The notes beneath the pieces were generated by a model. The model saw nothing but the letters and a program-made list of their open reading frames with translations, made no database searches and was not told the origin of the DNA. From Notamacropus eugenii (Eukaryota; Chordata; Mammalia; Diprotodontia; Macropodidae): a DNA stretch of 64,000 bases. This document shows positions 30,841 to 43,000 of the stretch, one piece after another (position 1 is the first letter of the stretch; each line of letters opens with the position of its first letter). Both the position numbers and the translations under genes were made by a program. Location of the stretch: NCBI RefSeq assembly GCF_028372415.1, contig NC_092879.1, positions 65,363,651 through 65,427,650 on the forward strand, in the 5' to 3' direction.

Positions 30841-31630
30841 GAGCAGAGGGGCCTGAAAGGCTTGAATCCCAGAACCAGGCAAAAGAGAAGAGGAATCTGC
30901 AACACAAAGGGCTAAAAGGGAATTATGCATTCACAGCAGGGGGACCCAACCCAACTGCAGGCAGCCACCCCCTATAGTGATCTATGAACTGGAGAGTGGA
31001 AAGGCCCTGGTTCACAGGGGACCCAAAGACTTGACCAGAATCCCTGAAATGACCTCCTCAGTGAAAAGGAGAAGAATGGTCAGAAACAAGCCCAACAAAT
31101 TGGTGAAGAGAAAATGAGCCCAGAGAGACTGTCAATGGAGGGACACTGATGCTGCATCACAGCCTGTAGGTGGACCACAGAGGAAGTGTACTGCTGAAGT
31201 GAACGCAAACGATGGGCCTGAGTGATCAGGTGGTGGAACCCAGGAACTATCCAAGACGCCAGCAGACAAAGCAGGACGTCCTCCAAGGGGCTCCTTTGAG
31301 GGAATACTGCAGAAAATGATCCAAGGCAATGGTGGTTACTGGGAAAGTCTCCTGAGTTAGAGGGAGCATTGGTGGAAGGGCCCATTCCCAGCTAGGAATG
31401 CCATAGAGCAAGAAATTATGAAAATGAGACAAAACCCTCCAGACAGAGCAGGCAGTCATTGTGGGGGCCCTTCTATGGACCACAGAACAGATCCTTCCAA
31501 AATTGTGGAAGGATATCCTGGTGACCTTCAGTATTCCCCGAGTCGTTCCTGTCAGGAGGATCTTGAACCAGATCCCCTTAATCAGCTTTCCAGGGAAAAG
31601 AAGTTTCCCAATGCTCAACAAGAAAATCTG
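30841..31630. repeat. R1 fragment, about 0.6 unit
   Basis: It carries 'gagcccagagagactgtc', 'ggacgtcctccaaggggct' and 'gaccttcagtattccccgag'. It ends at the 'gtacagagagaagagcagga' that opens the 3' flank of NAPG-like copy 5. Confidence 0.7.
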
Positions 31631-31799
31631 TGTACAGAGAGAAGAGCAGGACAGGGATGGGTATGAAAGATGCTAGATTCCTTCTGCACAAGGCACTTCT
31701 GTCCCCTCTGGGGGAGGTTAGGCAAAGCTTGCATTACCATGTCAGTGGTGTTCCATGCCTCCCTGGTCACATGTCTTTCTCCCTTGTCTGCTCCCATTT

Positions 31800-32015
31800 C
31801 CTCACCAACTTGGTTTCACTTCTTCCTTGAATTTGGAATTGGAAGACCCAGAGGGCCCATCCTGCCTGTGCCTGTTCCCTGTGGCCTGTCTCCAGTGGGT
31901 TCCTGAGTAAGTTATCTTCTTTGGGCCCCAAGGCTACCTCCTATGTAAAATGAGGGGATTAGACTGGGTGGACCTGCTCAAGTCCCATACAGATTGACAA
32001 CTGATCCTGTTCCTT
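31800..32015 (+). repeat. MIR/CORE-type SINE downstream of copy 5
   Basis: 'cctgagtaagttatcttctt' and 'ctcctatgtaaaatgagggg', in the usual place 3' of the gene. Confidence 0.6.
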
Positions 32016-32471
32016 ATCCCCCACCTGAGCCTCAAGCTCAAGCTGAATGAATGAAGTTCATTTCCATTTTCCAGGGAAAAGGCTAAGTCATTTGCACACT
32101 TCAGAGTCTGGGCAGTAAATCTTAAAATACTAACCATGGGGGAGGCGTGAAGAAAATCTCAGAAGTTTTCCGTGCTCTACAATCTCATCCTGAGGAGTTT
32201 GGGCACTCAGAATGTCAATTAATGTAAGAAGTAGGTCTTGATGATCACTGGGAAAGGAGAGGGAGAGGGGTGGGAAAGCAGAGAGCAACCTAATTGATGG
32301 TTTTCCACTGGAACCAATGCGTCAAGGGAAAACATTTACCCATGGAAGGAACGATTCTTCTCTGGAAGGATGGGGCAGAGTCATTGGGAAAGGGGGAGGA
32401 AGCCAAAGGCTTCCATGCTCGTTTGAAATAAAGAGGCTGAGAACAGGTAAGATGGGAGAAAGCACACCCAC

Positions 32472-32476
<5 letters not shown>

Positions 32477-32553
<77 letters not shown>
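32477..32553. repeat. (CA)n microsatellite, longest in the window
   Basis: About 38 uninterrupted CA units, 130 bp beyond the stop of NAPG-like copy 5. Open frames on both strands through it are Thr-His or Val-Cys artefacts. Confidence 0.97.
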
Positions 32554-32555
<2 letters not shown>

Positions 32556-32682
32556 CAGGGGTAAGCGAACTTTTATTTTTTCACTAATTAGCTTTAATTA
32601 AGTCATTGTTCTAGGAAGCACAGGTTCTCCCACCAGGTACCTTCAGCAATGTGGTCATCTCCCTGTAGCCCTGGTCCAGGTC

Positions 32683-33465
32683 TTAAGAGACAGGGGAGGT
32701 GCAGACCTGGTACACTGCATCTTGGTCCTGGTCTTCATAGAAGCTCAGCAAAGTTACCATCCCATCATACTGGGGGCTGAACTTGAAAGTGGGCAAATAG
32801 GGACAAGTGCCTTCCAGGCACTTGCAGGCAGCAGGGAAATCCAGGTCACAAAGCGGGGCTAGACACTGCGCTAGGGCTCTCTGGTGGCACAAGCAGGAGC
32901 ACATTTCCTTCACATACAAGTGCTTCTCCTGGCCAAGGGAGATCACAGCATCCCCGTAGCACTTCTGCCGTAGCAGCAACCTGGAGGCTTCCTCAGTCCA
33001 GTCCAGGGCCTTCCAGAAGGGGTCCTCCCCCTGAAATAGCTGGGATGCCCACTGGTAGAAGCACACCAACTGGTGCGGGATCTGGCTCTCAAGCAAGTAG
33101 GTGAAGTGTCTCAAGGTACAGGATGCCATCTCTGCCTCTCCACACTCCAAGTACCAGGAGACAGCCTGCTTCATGGCCTGGGTGGCCTCCTGCAGGTGGT
33201 CGGACCTGCTCAGGTACAGGCCAGCTTGCTCGTAGGCCATGGCCGCAGGAAGGGGCACCCGGCTTTTTTCGTGGGCCTCGGCTTCCTTGAGGAAGGCTTC
33301 CATGGCCTGGTCGAGCCTCTTAGCTCTGCAGAAGGCTAAGGTGGACTTTGCATACTCGCTCGCAGCCTTCTCGTAGTCCAGCTTCCATCTGAACAGCCCG
33401 ATGCACCTGCGTTGGGTGGCCTGGGCCATATGCAACAGGCCCTCCCTGGTTTCTTGTTCTTCCAT
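32683..33465 (-). CDS. NAPG: gamma-SNAP-like protein, copy 5 (260 aa, cut short)
   Basis: It opens MEEQETREGLLHMAQAT and keeps YEKAASEYAKSTLAF, AAMAYEQAGLY and YEDQDQDAVYQVC. A TAA replaces the GAA codon of the SPVFEHLD segment, ending the frame about 28 residues before the short-tail stop of this lineage. The bases beyond it still encode an open, recognisable end (DLDQGYREMTTLLKVPGG). It belongs with copies 2 and 7 in lacking the acidic tail. Several otherwise conserved positions are changed (ALDWTEEASRLLLRQ for ALDFTGRASKLLVRH), so either relaxed selection or a changed role is possible. AATAAA lies at 32,572-32,577. Functional status is uncertain. Confidence 0.7.
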   Translation of the reverse strand: MEEQETREGLLHMAQATQRRCIGLFRWKLDYEKAASEYAKSTLAFCRAKRLDQAMEAFLKEAEAHEKSRVPLPAAMAYEQAGLYLSRSDHLQEATQAMKQAVSWYLECGEAEMASCTLRHFTYLLESQIPHQLVCFYQWASQLFQGEDPFWKALDWTEEASRLLLRQKCYGDAVISLGQEKHLYVKEMCSCLCHQRALAQCLAPLCDLDFPAACKCLEGTCPYLPTFKFSPQYDGMVTLLSFYEDQDQDAVYQVCTSPVS

Positions 33466-34004
33466 GTCTGGGACTGACCAGGGTCAAGGGGGAAGGGCTT
33501 GGGGAGAGGGAGAGGGAGAGCCACAGCTCACCCCAGCAACAGAACCCAATGGAGTGTGGGGGGCAGAGTGTGGGGGGGAGGAATGCCAATGGAACACTGC
33601 ATCGATTCCAGAAGAACCCTGACAGAGGTCCCCGTAGTCGGAGCCACGGTGGAGGTGGGGCTGGAGATAGAGGGCCTCCTGGGTCCAGGGAGAGCAAGAC
33701 GGGCCTCTCGCAAGCTATCCTTATGGGCAGGGAGGTGGCTGAACCAACAAGGAGGGAGTCTGTAGAGCATTCAGAGCTGGGTAGCCAAAGACCTGAGCCA
33801 GACTGGGGGAGATAAAAAGGAGAGGCTGGACAGAAACGGGCCAATGGAGAGGTGGAGGGGAACACAGAGTGGTGGGAAGGGACGGGGGTCAGTCCCAGGG
33901 AGAACCACAGGGTTCAGACCTAGGAACTGGGAGGGAGGCTGCTGGTCAAGCTGTTAGCCTGTCCAGGTGTTACTCTCTTTCACCAGGGGTTCACCTCTGC
34001 CAGT

Positions 34005-34011
34005 CTTTATA
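34005..34011 (-). promoter_or_regulatory. TATA-like box upstream of copy 5
   Basis: The minus strand reads GTTATAAAGACTGGCAGAG, 540 bp above the ATG, slightly changed on its 5' side from copies 1, 4 and 6. Confidence 0.3.
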
Positions 34012-34148
34012 ACACCTTTTAAATCTCCAGGAAAACTTTGAATGCTAATTGCTGACAGAAAAGGGAGGAAAGCAAACATGACTCAAGGGTGTGCTTTATG
34101 GGGGAGGGAAACCCTGAGATGTCCTCTGGAAACAACCTCACAGTCATG

Positions 34149-34335
34149 GGATCACAGGTGTGGAGGTGGGAAGGGACATCACAGGTCATTCAAGTCACCA
34201 GAGCAGGAAATGGAGACATGGAAGTTAGAAGACTTGCCCCATGTGACACAGCTACTAAGGCAAGCTCAATTCACACCCAGGTCCCCTGACTCCCCAAGTC
34301 CAGAATTTTATCCACTACACTATAATCCCTCTGAT
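34149..34335 (-). repeat. MIR-type SINE upstream of copy 5
   Basis: It runs from 'ggatcacaggtgtggaggtg' to 'cactacactataatccct'. Confidence 0.7.
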
Positions 34336-34346
34336 GATACAGAATC

Positions 34347-34430
34347 ATTTTTTATTTTTTAGGTGTAAAAGCTACAGATTGATTATCATTTTGTGATTAA
34401 GATTAGCAATCCTAATTAACTAATTAATTA
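34347..34430 (-). pseudogene. Scrap of the processed copy seen at 20,090
   Basis: 'ggtgtaaaagctacagattg' and the following 50 bases align with the start of the 20,090 insertion ('agtataaaagctagagattt') at the identical position relative to the SINE. It is cut off after about 80 bp by R1. Copies 2, 5 and 7 therefore share this insertion. Confidence 0.5.
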
Positions 34431-35830
34431 AGAAAGCCCACATGGAAACAATCATTGAACCAGTTCCTTGGGCTTTAGAAGTGACCCTGGACACATCTCC
34501 TCTGATTACACTGGGTCCCAAGGAAATCCTTCAGTCTAGAGGGAGAGCAGGAAGTGAACCTGAAGCAACTGAAATGGAGGCCCAGGTACAGAGAAAGGGA
34601 ATCTTCCACCAAATCCCATCCTAGCCAAAGTCCTTCACAGCAAGGCAACCCACATTACACCCTTGGTAAGATTCTTTCACATCCATCCACCACGCAATGC
34701 AAAGACCATAAAAAGTCCCACAGAGGAAAAGCACGTCCAGAACCTTGGCAAAGTACCCATTAAGCATGCCCCGATCCAGAAAATGGAATGGACACTGGGA
34801 ATCCAACCAGAATTCAAGCACTCACATTGGTCGGGGGGCTGATGATCAACTCTAACAGACACCCCAGAAATCCACGCACAGACTGCCTTTTGGCCCAGGA
34901 CAGCTCCAGCATATACATGGAAAGCAGCAGAGGGGCCAGAATGGGCTGAAATCCTGACACAGGCAAACAGAAGAGGAATCGGGAAAACAACAAGCTTACA
35001 GGGAAGTAGTAATTCACAGAGGGGGTCCCACCTGAGGTTCTAGTAGCAACCCTCTAAAATGATCCTTTCAAAACCACTGGAGAGTAGACAGCCCCTTGGT
35101 CAAGAGGGAACACAGGAACTGGAGAAGAAAGTGCAGGAAGAAATACCAAATAGGTGAAAATAAAATAGGCCCAGAGAGACTTTGGATACAGGGACACTTA
35201 GACTGTGTCAGTGCCTACACCTTGAGCCCAGAAGAATCACAAAGACGCCAAAGTGTTTCACAGCAGGGGACATACATTACACTCATGGCCATATTCCCTC
35301 ACATCCATTCACCAACAGTCTGCAGACCTTGGTAAGGTCAATGGGCCAACAGAAGCGGCAGAACCTTGCCAAAGGACCCGATATGTGTGCCCCTGGTAAA
35401 GAAAGGAGAATCGATGGCCAGAATACATCCAGGATTCAATCACTCACAGTGGGGTAGGGGTGAGGATGGGCTCCAGCACACTCCCAGAAGTCTATGCAGA
35501 CTGCCAGAAGGGAACTCGTGGAAGAGATGGGGACACACAGACAGATGCATCAGGCTGTAGGGAAAGCGGGAAGAGGACCAGAAGCTCCTGAAATGGGGAC
35601 CTCGGGAAAGAGAAAGAGAATCTCCCACAAAATCTCATACATGATAAAGTCCTTCCCAGCAGAGGGACATACAATACACTCTTAGCCACATTCCCTCACA
35701 TCCATCCACCAACAGGGTGCAAACCTTAGAAAGTGCAATGGAGGAAAAGCCCAGCCAGTACGAGGCTCAAGCAGCCAAAAAGTGTGTCCCTTATCAAGGA
35801 ATGGAATGGACAGCCCAAATCCAGCCAGGA
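34431..35830. repeat. R1 array with a 50-bp minisatellite scrap
   Basis: It carries 'cttcagtctagagggaga', 'cctgacacaggcaaacag' and 'gcccagagagactttgga'. At 35,511-35,560 'agatggggacacacagacag' shows the minisatellite once stood here too. Confidence 0.7.
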
Positions 35831-36850
35831 TTCAATCATTCACAGTGGGGAGTCTGTAGGTGCACTCGGGCAAACATAGCAGAAATCTATTCACAGACAG
35901 TGTGTATGTCGAGCACAATAGCACAGAGTACATAGAAAGGACAGAGGCACCAACAAGGGCTGAAATGTAGGCCCAGGCAGAGAGGAGAGGAATCTTCCCC
36001 AAAGTCTCATCCCCATCTAGGTTCTTTACTACTCCTTCCAAACTTTCTGAGTGAAAATCTCAGTCCCTCTACAAAGATTGTGAACACAGAGCATGTCACA
36101 GTTTACTGACATATATGTACCCGTCAATCCTTGGGCAAAGATTGGAAAACCAAATTCAGACCCATCCCCAAGCCAGTGCAGCTCCAAATTCTCATGCCTA
36201 GCAGACTGGATGTTTGTCACGCGGCTCATTCACATTAAGCATTTCTTTGGAAGTGAGAGTGCTGAATTTCATCAGGAATGGTTTCTAAAGAAGTAAAGCT
36301 AGGGATGCGAACTCAGAAGAATTTCACAATAAATAATCTAAGGAAAGCTCTGGTTACTACTCCTGTGTCCTCCCCCCCCAGAACTAGCTTTGTGAAATCT
36401 TGGGGCCATGGCACCTCGCGTCCTTTTACATCATGACCTGAATATACAGGGATGTACCAGAAACATAGATGACTAGCATGATGGTAATACAGGTCCTTCT
36501 TCATTTGCTGAGCTGAGTCTGGCATAAGCAGGAGAGACTGGCTTTCTTCTTCCTCGTGCTGCCCTCAAACCCAGCCTTCAGAGGCTTTCTTACATCCCCT
36601 AGGGGTGAATGACACTGGTCTGCTCAGTGATGCTCACAAGCATGTCCTGGATTCTGCCACTGGGGGAATCTCTACCCAGGGTGGATAGCTACAGCCATCT
36701 CCAGGAAGTTTTGTGTCCGGGGGACACTAGTGCTAGGGAGAATGGAGATGGGAAAGTCACCATTGGCCTTGGTGGGTTCCAGACTCACCTGGAGCCTGCC
36801 CTGCTCCTCTTTCTGGAGGCCCTGGACAGTTCCACTGGAGGCATAGAAAG
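35831..36850. repeat. R2 block, copy e
   Basis: Nearest relative of the window's first 780 bases (about 95% by eye). It contains the 85-codon frame at 36,609-36,866. Confidence 0.7.
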
Positions 36851-39545
36851 GAGCAGAGGGGCCTGAAAGGCTTGAATCCCAGAAGCAGGCAAAAGAGAAG
36901 AGGAACTTGCAACACAAGAGGCTAAGAGGGAATTATGCATTCACAGCAGGAGTCCCACCTCAGATTTCCCCAGGATCACATGAGTGATCCATGAACAATG
37001 ACTGGAGAGTAGAAACCCCTGGTTCAAGAGGGATGGGAATACTTGTCCAGAGTCCCCCAAATGAACTCCTCAGCAAAAAGGAGAAGAATGGTCTGAAACA
37101 AACCCCACCCAGGAACAAAGTGGTTAAAAAAAATGAGCCCAGAGAGACTTGGCATGGAGGGACACTGATGCGATGTCACAGCCTATAGGAAGACCACAGG
37201 AGAAGTGTTCTGCTGAAGTGAACGCAAACAATGGGCCTGAGCGGCCAGATATTGGTACGTAAGAATTTTCCAAGATGCCAGCAGACAAAGCAACAGGTCC
37301 TCCAAAGGGCTCCTTTAAGGGAATACTACAGAAAATGATCCAAGGACATGGTGATTACTGCGAAAATCTCTTGAGTTAGAGGGAGCATCGGTGAAAGGGC
37401 ACATTCACCGCTAGGAATATCACAGAGAAAGAGATTATGACAATGAAACACAGCCCTCTTCTTCGAGCAGGCTGTCACAGTGGGGGCCCTTCCAGAGACC
37501 ACAAAACAGATCCTCTCAAATCTGTCAAAGAAGTTCTTGTGACCTTGAATATTCCTGGAACTGTGACTGACAATAGGACCTCATGCAGAATCCCCTCCAT
37601 GATCTGCTCAGAGAAAACAAATGAGAGAGCTCACCAAGAAAGCCCATGTGGAAGCAGTCCTTGAACCAGTTATTTGGACTTTAGAAGTCACCCTAGAAAC
37701 ATCTCCACCGATTAGACGTTCTCCAAAGGCAATCCTTCAGTGCAGAGGAAACGCAGAAAACGGGCCAGAAGCAACTGCAATGAGGCCCCGACAGAGAGAA
37801 AGAGAATCTCCCCCAAAATCCCATGCCTGCCAACGTCGTTCACAGCGGGGGCACGTACATTTCACTCTTGGAAATATTCCCTCACATCCATTCACCAATC
37901 GTCTGTGGACCTTAAAAAGGCCAATGGAGCCATAGCAGTGCCAGAACCTTGCCAAAGCACCAGATATCTGTACCACTGGTAAAGAAATGGAATTGGCAGC
38001 CAGAATATACCCAGGATTGAATCGCTCCCAATGAGGTATGGGTGAGGACAGACATTAGCAGATACCCCAGGGGTCTGTGCATACTGCCTGTTGGCACTGT
38101 ACAGTTTCAGTGCAGACATGGAAATCAGCAAAGGGGCCTAAATGGCCTGAAATCCAAACCCAGGCAAAGAGAAGAAGAAGCTGCCACACAAAAGGCTAAG
38201 AGGGAAGAGAAGATTCACCTCAGGGGGTCCCAACACTGGTCAGGGGGGCACTCTACTGTGGTGATCTATGGACAATGAATGGAGTGTAGCCAGACCCTGG
38301 TTCAAGAGGGACTGAGCACTTGGCCAGAATTCTCCAAATGAACTCCTCAGGGAAGAGGAGATGAGTGGTCAAAAAACACCCCATCCCAGGACAAACTGGA
38401 GAAAAAAATGAGCTCAGAGTAATTTTGGATGGAGGGACACGGATACTATGTCCCAGCCTGCAGGAGGACCACAGAAGAAGTGTTCTGCTCAACTCAACGT
38501 AAGCAACAGGCCTCAGTGCCCCTTATGGGGGACGCAGGAAGCGTCCACCTGTGCCAGATGCCACAGCAGGAGGTCCTCCAAGGGGCTCAGTGGAGAGAAC
38601 CCCACAGACATTGATCTGGGGAAAGGGTGGTTTTTCAGAAAAGTCTGCTGAGTGGGAGGGAGCATCTGTGGATGGGTCAAATCCCCATAAACTGTGTGAT
38701 AGAGCCAAAGAGGATGAATCTGAAAGAAAGTCCCCAATTTAGAACTGGCTCTCACTGTGTGATTACGCCATGGAGTGCAGAACAGATCCCCTCCCATCTG
38801 TCAAAAGACATTCTGGTGACCATCCATATTCCCTCAGTCCTGACTGACAGTAGGATCACATCCAGAATCCCCTTATTCAGCTGCCCAGTGAAAATGAGTA
38901 AAAGAGGACAATTATGCCCATGCAGAAACATCAGTGAACCAGCCTCTTGGGCTACAGAATGACCCTACAAGCTTCCACTATGACAATACCTGGCCCCAAG
39001 GCAATCCTTCAGTCTAGAGGGAAAGCAAGAAGTGGATGCAAAGCTCCTGAAATGGATACCGGGATACGGAGGAAGGTAATCTTACACAAAATCACATCCA
39101 TGGGCCAGTCCTTCACAGCAGGGGGGCCAACGTTGACCTCTGGCTCAGAATTCATCTGGATGCACCAAGAGGTTTCAGACTTGATAAAGTAGAATGGTGG
39201 AAGGGCACAGCTAGAAGGAGGCCAAAATGTTCCCGGAGTATGTCCCTGATCAAGAATAGGGAATAGACAGTCAGAATTCTCCCAGAGAGCAATCACTAAC
39301 AATGGGAATGGGGGTGAGGATGGCCTCCAGGGGACACCCCAGAAGTATGTCCACAGTCTGTCTATTGGCCATGCACAGTTTCTGTGTAGATGTGGAAACC
39401 AGCAGAGGGGCCTGAACGACCGGAAATCCAGACACAGGCAAAGAGCAGAGGAACCTGCCACAAAAAAGGTAAGGTGGGGTGGGGTGGGACTAATGATCCA
39501 CAGCAGGGAGTCCAACCCCAGGGTCCAACAGCAGCTCACTGTAGT
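36851..39545. repeat. R1 array, about 2.1 units
   Basis: The 'cagcaggagtccc / cagggggtccc / cagcagggagtcc' landmark recurs near 36,941, 38,216 and 39,500, again a period of about 1.27-1.28 kb. The longest frame (176 codons, minus, 39,009-39,539) has no counterpart in the sister units. Confidence 0.8.
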
Positions 39546-40309
39546 GATCCATGAACAACGGTGGCCTGTCTAAGGTCTTGTTTTGGAATTGCCTGGCTAC
39601 TAACATCCTTTTGTCATCAATGATAAATTTTAATGTGATGTCGTCATCCCTTTGTTTCTGTCCTTTCACGTTTTATAAGTTGAATTCAGCTTCATTAAGT
39701 TTGGAAGCCACCACTGCTGTTTTTATGAGCTTATAAATCTGCATAGGAACATCACAGTCCACGTCTTCCATGCTCTCCTTTGAAATCTGTAGGTCACTTG
39801 CCCACTTAGCTGTGCTGACTACTGGCACAATTTTCATAGATTTGGAGTGAGAAGGCACCTTAAAACTCAGGTAGTTCTAAGCCTCTCATTCGTGCCATTA
39901 CCTTCCCAATAGAAAATCACCTTATTACTTTATCCTAGGAGAGCAAAAGCTGGAGGCAGCACAGCTCCCTCACTTGTAAATCTGTACTTCCACTCACGAA
40001 CCAACCAGAAGTACAGCTTGACTGCTTGATTATCAAGGGCATACCCGATTGCAGAGTGTCATGCATGAAGAACACTAAAGGTGTGCGAGATTTTAAAGTC
40101 AGTAATACCTTTTGTGGTGAAAAACAGTCAGTGTCACCACTGTTGGTTTTCAAAACCCAGTAGGACTAATTTTGGTTAAAAAAGGCAATTTACCATTTTT
40201 ATTCAAACTAGGACATTACAACCATATTTGGTAAAAAGGCCTCTGCTGTGACCAGTTGTTGAGGTGTCAAGCATTGTAGGGTCAAAGGGAGTGTCACCCC
40301 TACTGTGGG
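39546..40309. other. Region upstream of candidate small gene, copy 2
   Basis: Counterpart of 11,821-12,585 at about 90% identity. No gene seen. Confidence 0.5.
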
Positions 40310-41256
40310 CATAAATAGAGGGCCAGAGCTCCGAGGAAAGCCTAAACCTGGTCCAACAAGTCTAAGAGGGAGGGTATCAACGTCCCTCCCCTGGGAAAGT
40401 GAGTGATAACCCAAGAGTCCCGACCTAACTGCAAGTTGAGGCTCAAGGTTGTGTACTGGTCATTCTAGGTATTCTGAGTTAAAATCTCAGTCCCTCTACA
40501 AAGATTTTCACATTGGAACTCAAGGTAGTTTACTGCTCTTTCTAGACTGTTGAGTAAAAATCTCAGTCCTTCTATCTACAAAGGTTTTCAAGTTGGAACT
40601 CAAGGTGGTTTACTGCTCATTCCAGATATTCTGAGGGAAAATCTCAGTCCCTCTACAAAGATTTTCAAAAACAAGGCTTGGCTTCCAGACTCGTAGAAGC
40701 ATGACATTCTCTAGTCAGGTAAGCACCCTTGGCTCATTGATCCTCACCCCAAACCTTAAGATGTTAAGGTCATGCGTATCCTACACATTCAAAATGACGA
40801 TACAAGTACACACGTATGGAGCAAGCAAGTTCCAACTTAATGTAGTTTCTTACGCTTCATGAATTGAACTTGTAACAGGGTGTTTTTTGATGGAGCGCCT
40901 CACATTTCCAGGGGTCAGGAGGTAGTTTTCAATCTATTCATTTTGCAGCAGCAGCAGCAGCACCACCACCACCACCAAGTCTCTCTAACCAAGATCCTTG
41001 TAAGACAAGATCTTCCTCAGCGTCAGGTTCCTGTCAGACAATGTCGCTGTCCTGGGGCTGCAGGTGTCCTCTGGATTCCAGGAAGCAAGATAGCATGACA
41101 CCAGTGAGGAATATCTTCCTGCAGCCTGTTTCCAGCCAGTTGAGGACACCTCTGTGACGTGACGCTGATCATCCTAGATGCGCCCTGCATCTTCTGCATC
41201 GTGCACTCAGTCCTCCGTCTTTTCTTGGCTTTCCTCTGTGTTGGTCACTAAATAAA
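40310..41256 (+). other. Candidate small two-exon gene, copy 2 (frame open)
   Basis: It has CATAAATA at 40,310, ATG at 40,701, donor CAG|GTAAGC (intron 40,719-40,948), acceptor ttttgCAG, and AATAAA at 41,251-41,256. Joining 40,701-40,718 to 40,949-41,098 gives 55 residues: MTFSSQ, four more Gln, five His, then QVSLTKILVRQDLPQRQVPV and a short end with CRCPG. It is the only copy with no stop directly after the Gln run. The TATA element has lost its first T relative to the other two. No signal peptide or known motif. Product not recognised; splicing is inferred from motifs only. Confidence 0.35.
40946..40975 (+). repeat. (CAG)5(CAC)5 tract
   Basis: A mixed triplet tract at the same acceptor-like position as 13,255 and 53,333. 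CAC units replace the TAG-CAC stretch of the sister copies. Confidence 0.9.
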
Positions 41257-42094
41257 GTGATTGATTATGAACAACTCGAGATTTCTTGTGTCTTCAATAA
41301 TCTTCATTTGTCAGTGCAACTGAACTATCGAAAATTCTGAATTAACTGACATTGTATATAAGAGTAACTCTAGACATGTTCACAGCAAAATTCAGAATAA
41401 AGCCACTCTGATAATGCCCATTGGGCTTCGCTTAATTGAGATTAGAAACTGAGGCATAACAAACACAAACGGACAAAATTGTCTCTGCAGAGAAAATGGT
41501 GTATTTGTAACTGTCAAGGGTCAATGATCATTAACAAAAAAAGCGATCTCATGTCACAAAAGAAGGAGGAGTAAGGGACATGTCATTCGAAACAACAAAA
41601 TGGTTCAAAATTCAGTCAAGACTTACTAGAAATCGAAAGCCTTTAGAAAAAAATAAATGAGTGGCCACATGAGTTTATAGATCAAGTATCACTGAGGGAT
41701 TATGCCCCAGGATTTTTCAACAGCAGAATTCAGCTGGCAGAAAGTTTGGAATTTCAAGGAAATAAAGAAATGCTGTGTTGTCCAAGGTTCTAAAGGAGGG
41801 AAGGGTGTGGCAGCATTTACTATGAAAGGTCCAAGTGGTGCCAGGAGGTATGTGTCAAGTGCCTGTTACTTACAGACCAGCCAAACTAAGGACAGCAGGC
41901 TGGCCACCAGTTGGTTTGTCCACCACAAATGAATATTGGATACAGGGAAGGAACGCAGGTTCATTAAAGGACTGCCTTGGAAGAAGTGCATAATTCAGAA
42001 AACTCAGGTATGATAATAGAAGAATCTGGGATATACTAATGTTGAGTGCTCCCAGCACAGAAGTTCCCTTCATAACTGCACATGCCATCCCCTA
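41257..42094. other. Region after candidate small gene, copy 2
   Basis: Counterpart of 13,602-14,440 at about 88-90% identity. No gene seen. Confidence 0.45.
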
Positions 42095-43000
42095 TCTGTG
42101 AGTTTTAATGAGTCCCTACAGCACAAAGGTTACCTTGCCAAGGTTAAGGGTTCTTCGTATCCTACCCCTGATGCCTCCATGATATTTCGGTCATCTCTGA
42201 TTCTCCGTGTCCCAGACAACATCCTAGGATTTACGAAGCTAATTTGCACACTCCAACTTCTGAACATGGAGAGAATCACAGGCAATACCGATACATATGT
42301 ACCAAGAAAAAGTGGGCAAAGTTTGGGCAGCCAAGTTCAGACCCATCCCCAAGCCAGTGCAGCTACAATTTCTCATGCTGAAGAGACAAGTGGTACTGAG
42401 AGTGCTGAATTTCCTTAGCAAACATTTCTAAAGAGGTCAGACTAGTGATAACAACTCAAAAGAATTTCACAACAAATAATCTAAGGAAAACTCTGAGTCC
42501 TACTCCTGTGTCTCCCCCCCCACCCCCGACCCACCCAATGAAGCTCTGTGAAATCTTGGGGCCATGTCATGTGATGTCATTCTATAGCATGGTCTGACTA
42601 TAGAGGGATGTACCAGAGACGTAGAAGACTAGCAAGATGGTAAAACAGGTTCTTCTTCATTTGCTGAGCTGGGGCTGGCATAAGCATGACAGACTGGCTT
42701 TCTTCTTCCTCGTGCTCCCTTCACACCCAACCTTCAGAGGCTTTCTTACATCCCCTAGGGGTGAATGACACTGGTCTACTCAGTGATGCTCACAAGCATG
42801 TCCTGGATTCTGCCACTGGGGGAATCTCTGCCCAGGATGGATAGCTACAGCCATCTCCAGGAAGTTCTGTGTCCTGGGGACACTAGTGCTAGGCAGGATG
42901 GAGATGGAAAAGTCACCATTGGCCTTGGTGGGTTCCAGACTCACCTGGAGCCTGCCCTGCTCCTCTTTCTGAAGGCCCTGTACAGTTCCACTGCAGACAT
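42095..43000. repeat. R2 block, copy f
   Basis: It includes the 85-codon frame at 42,765-43,022 and a C-rich run near 42,517. Its 3' part is the sister of 795-1,010. Confidence 0.7.
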
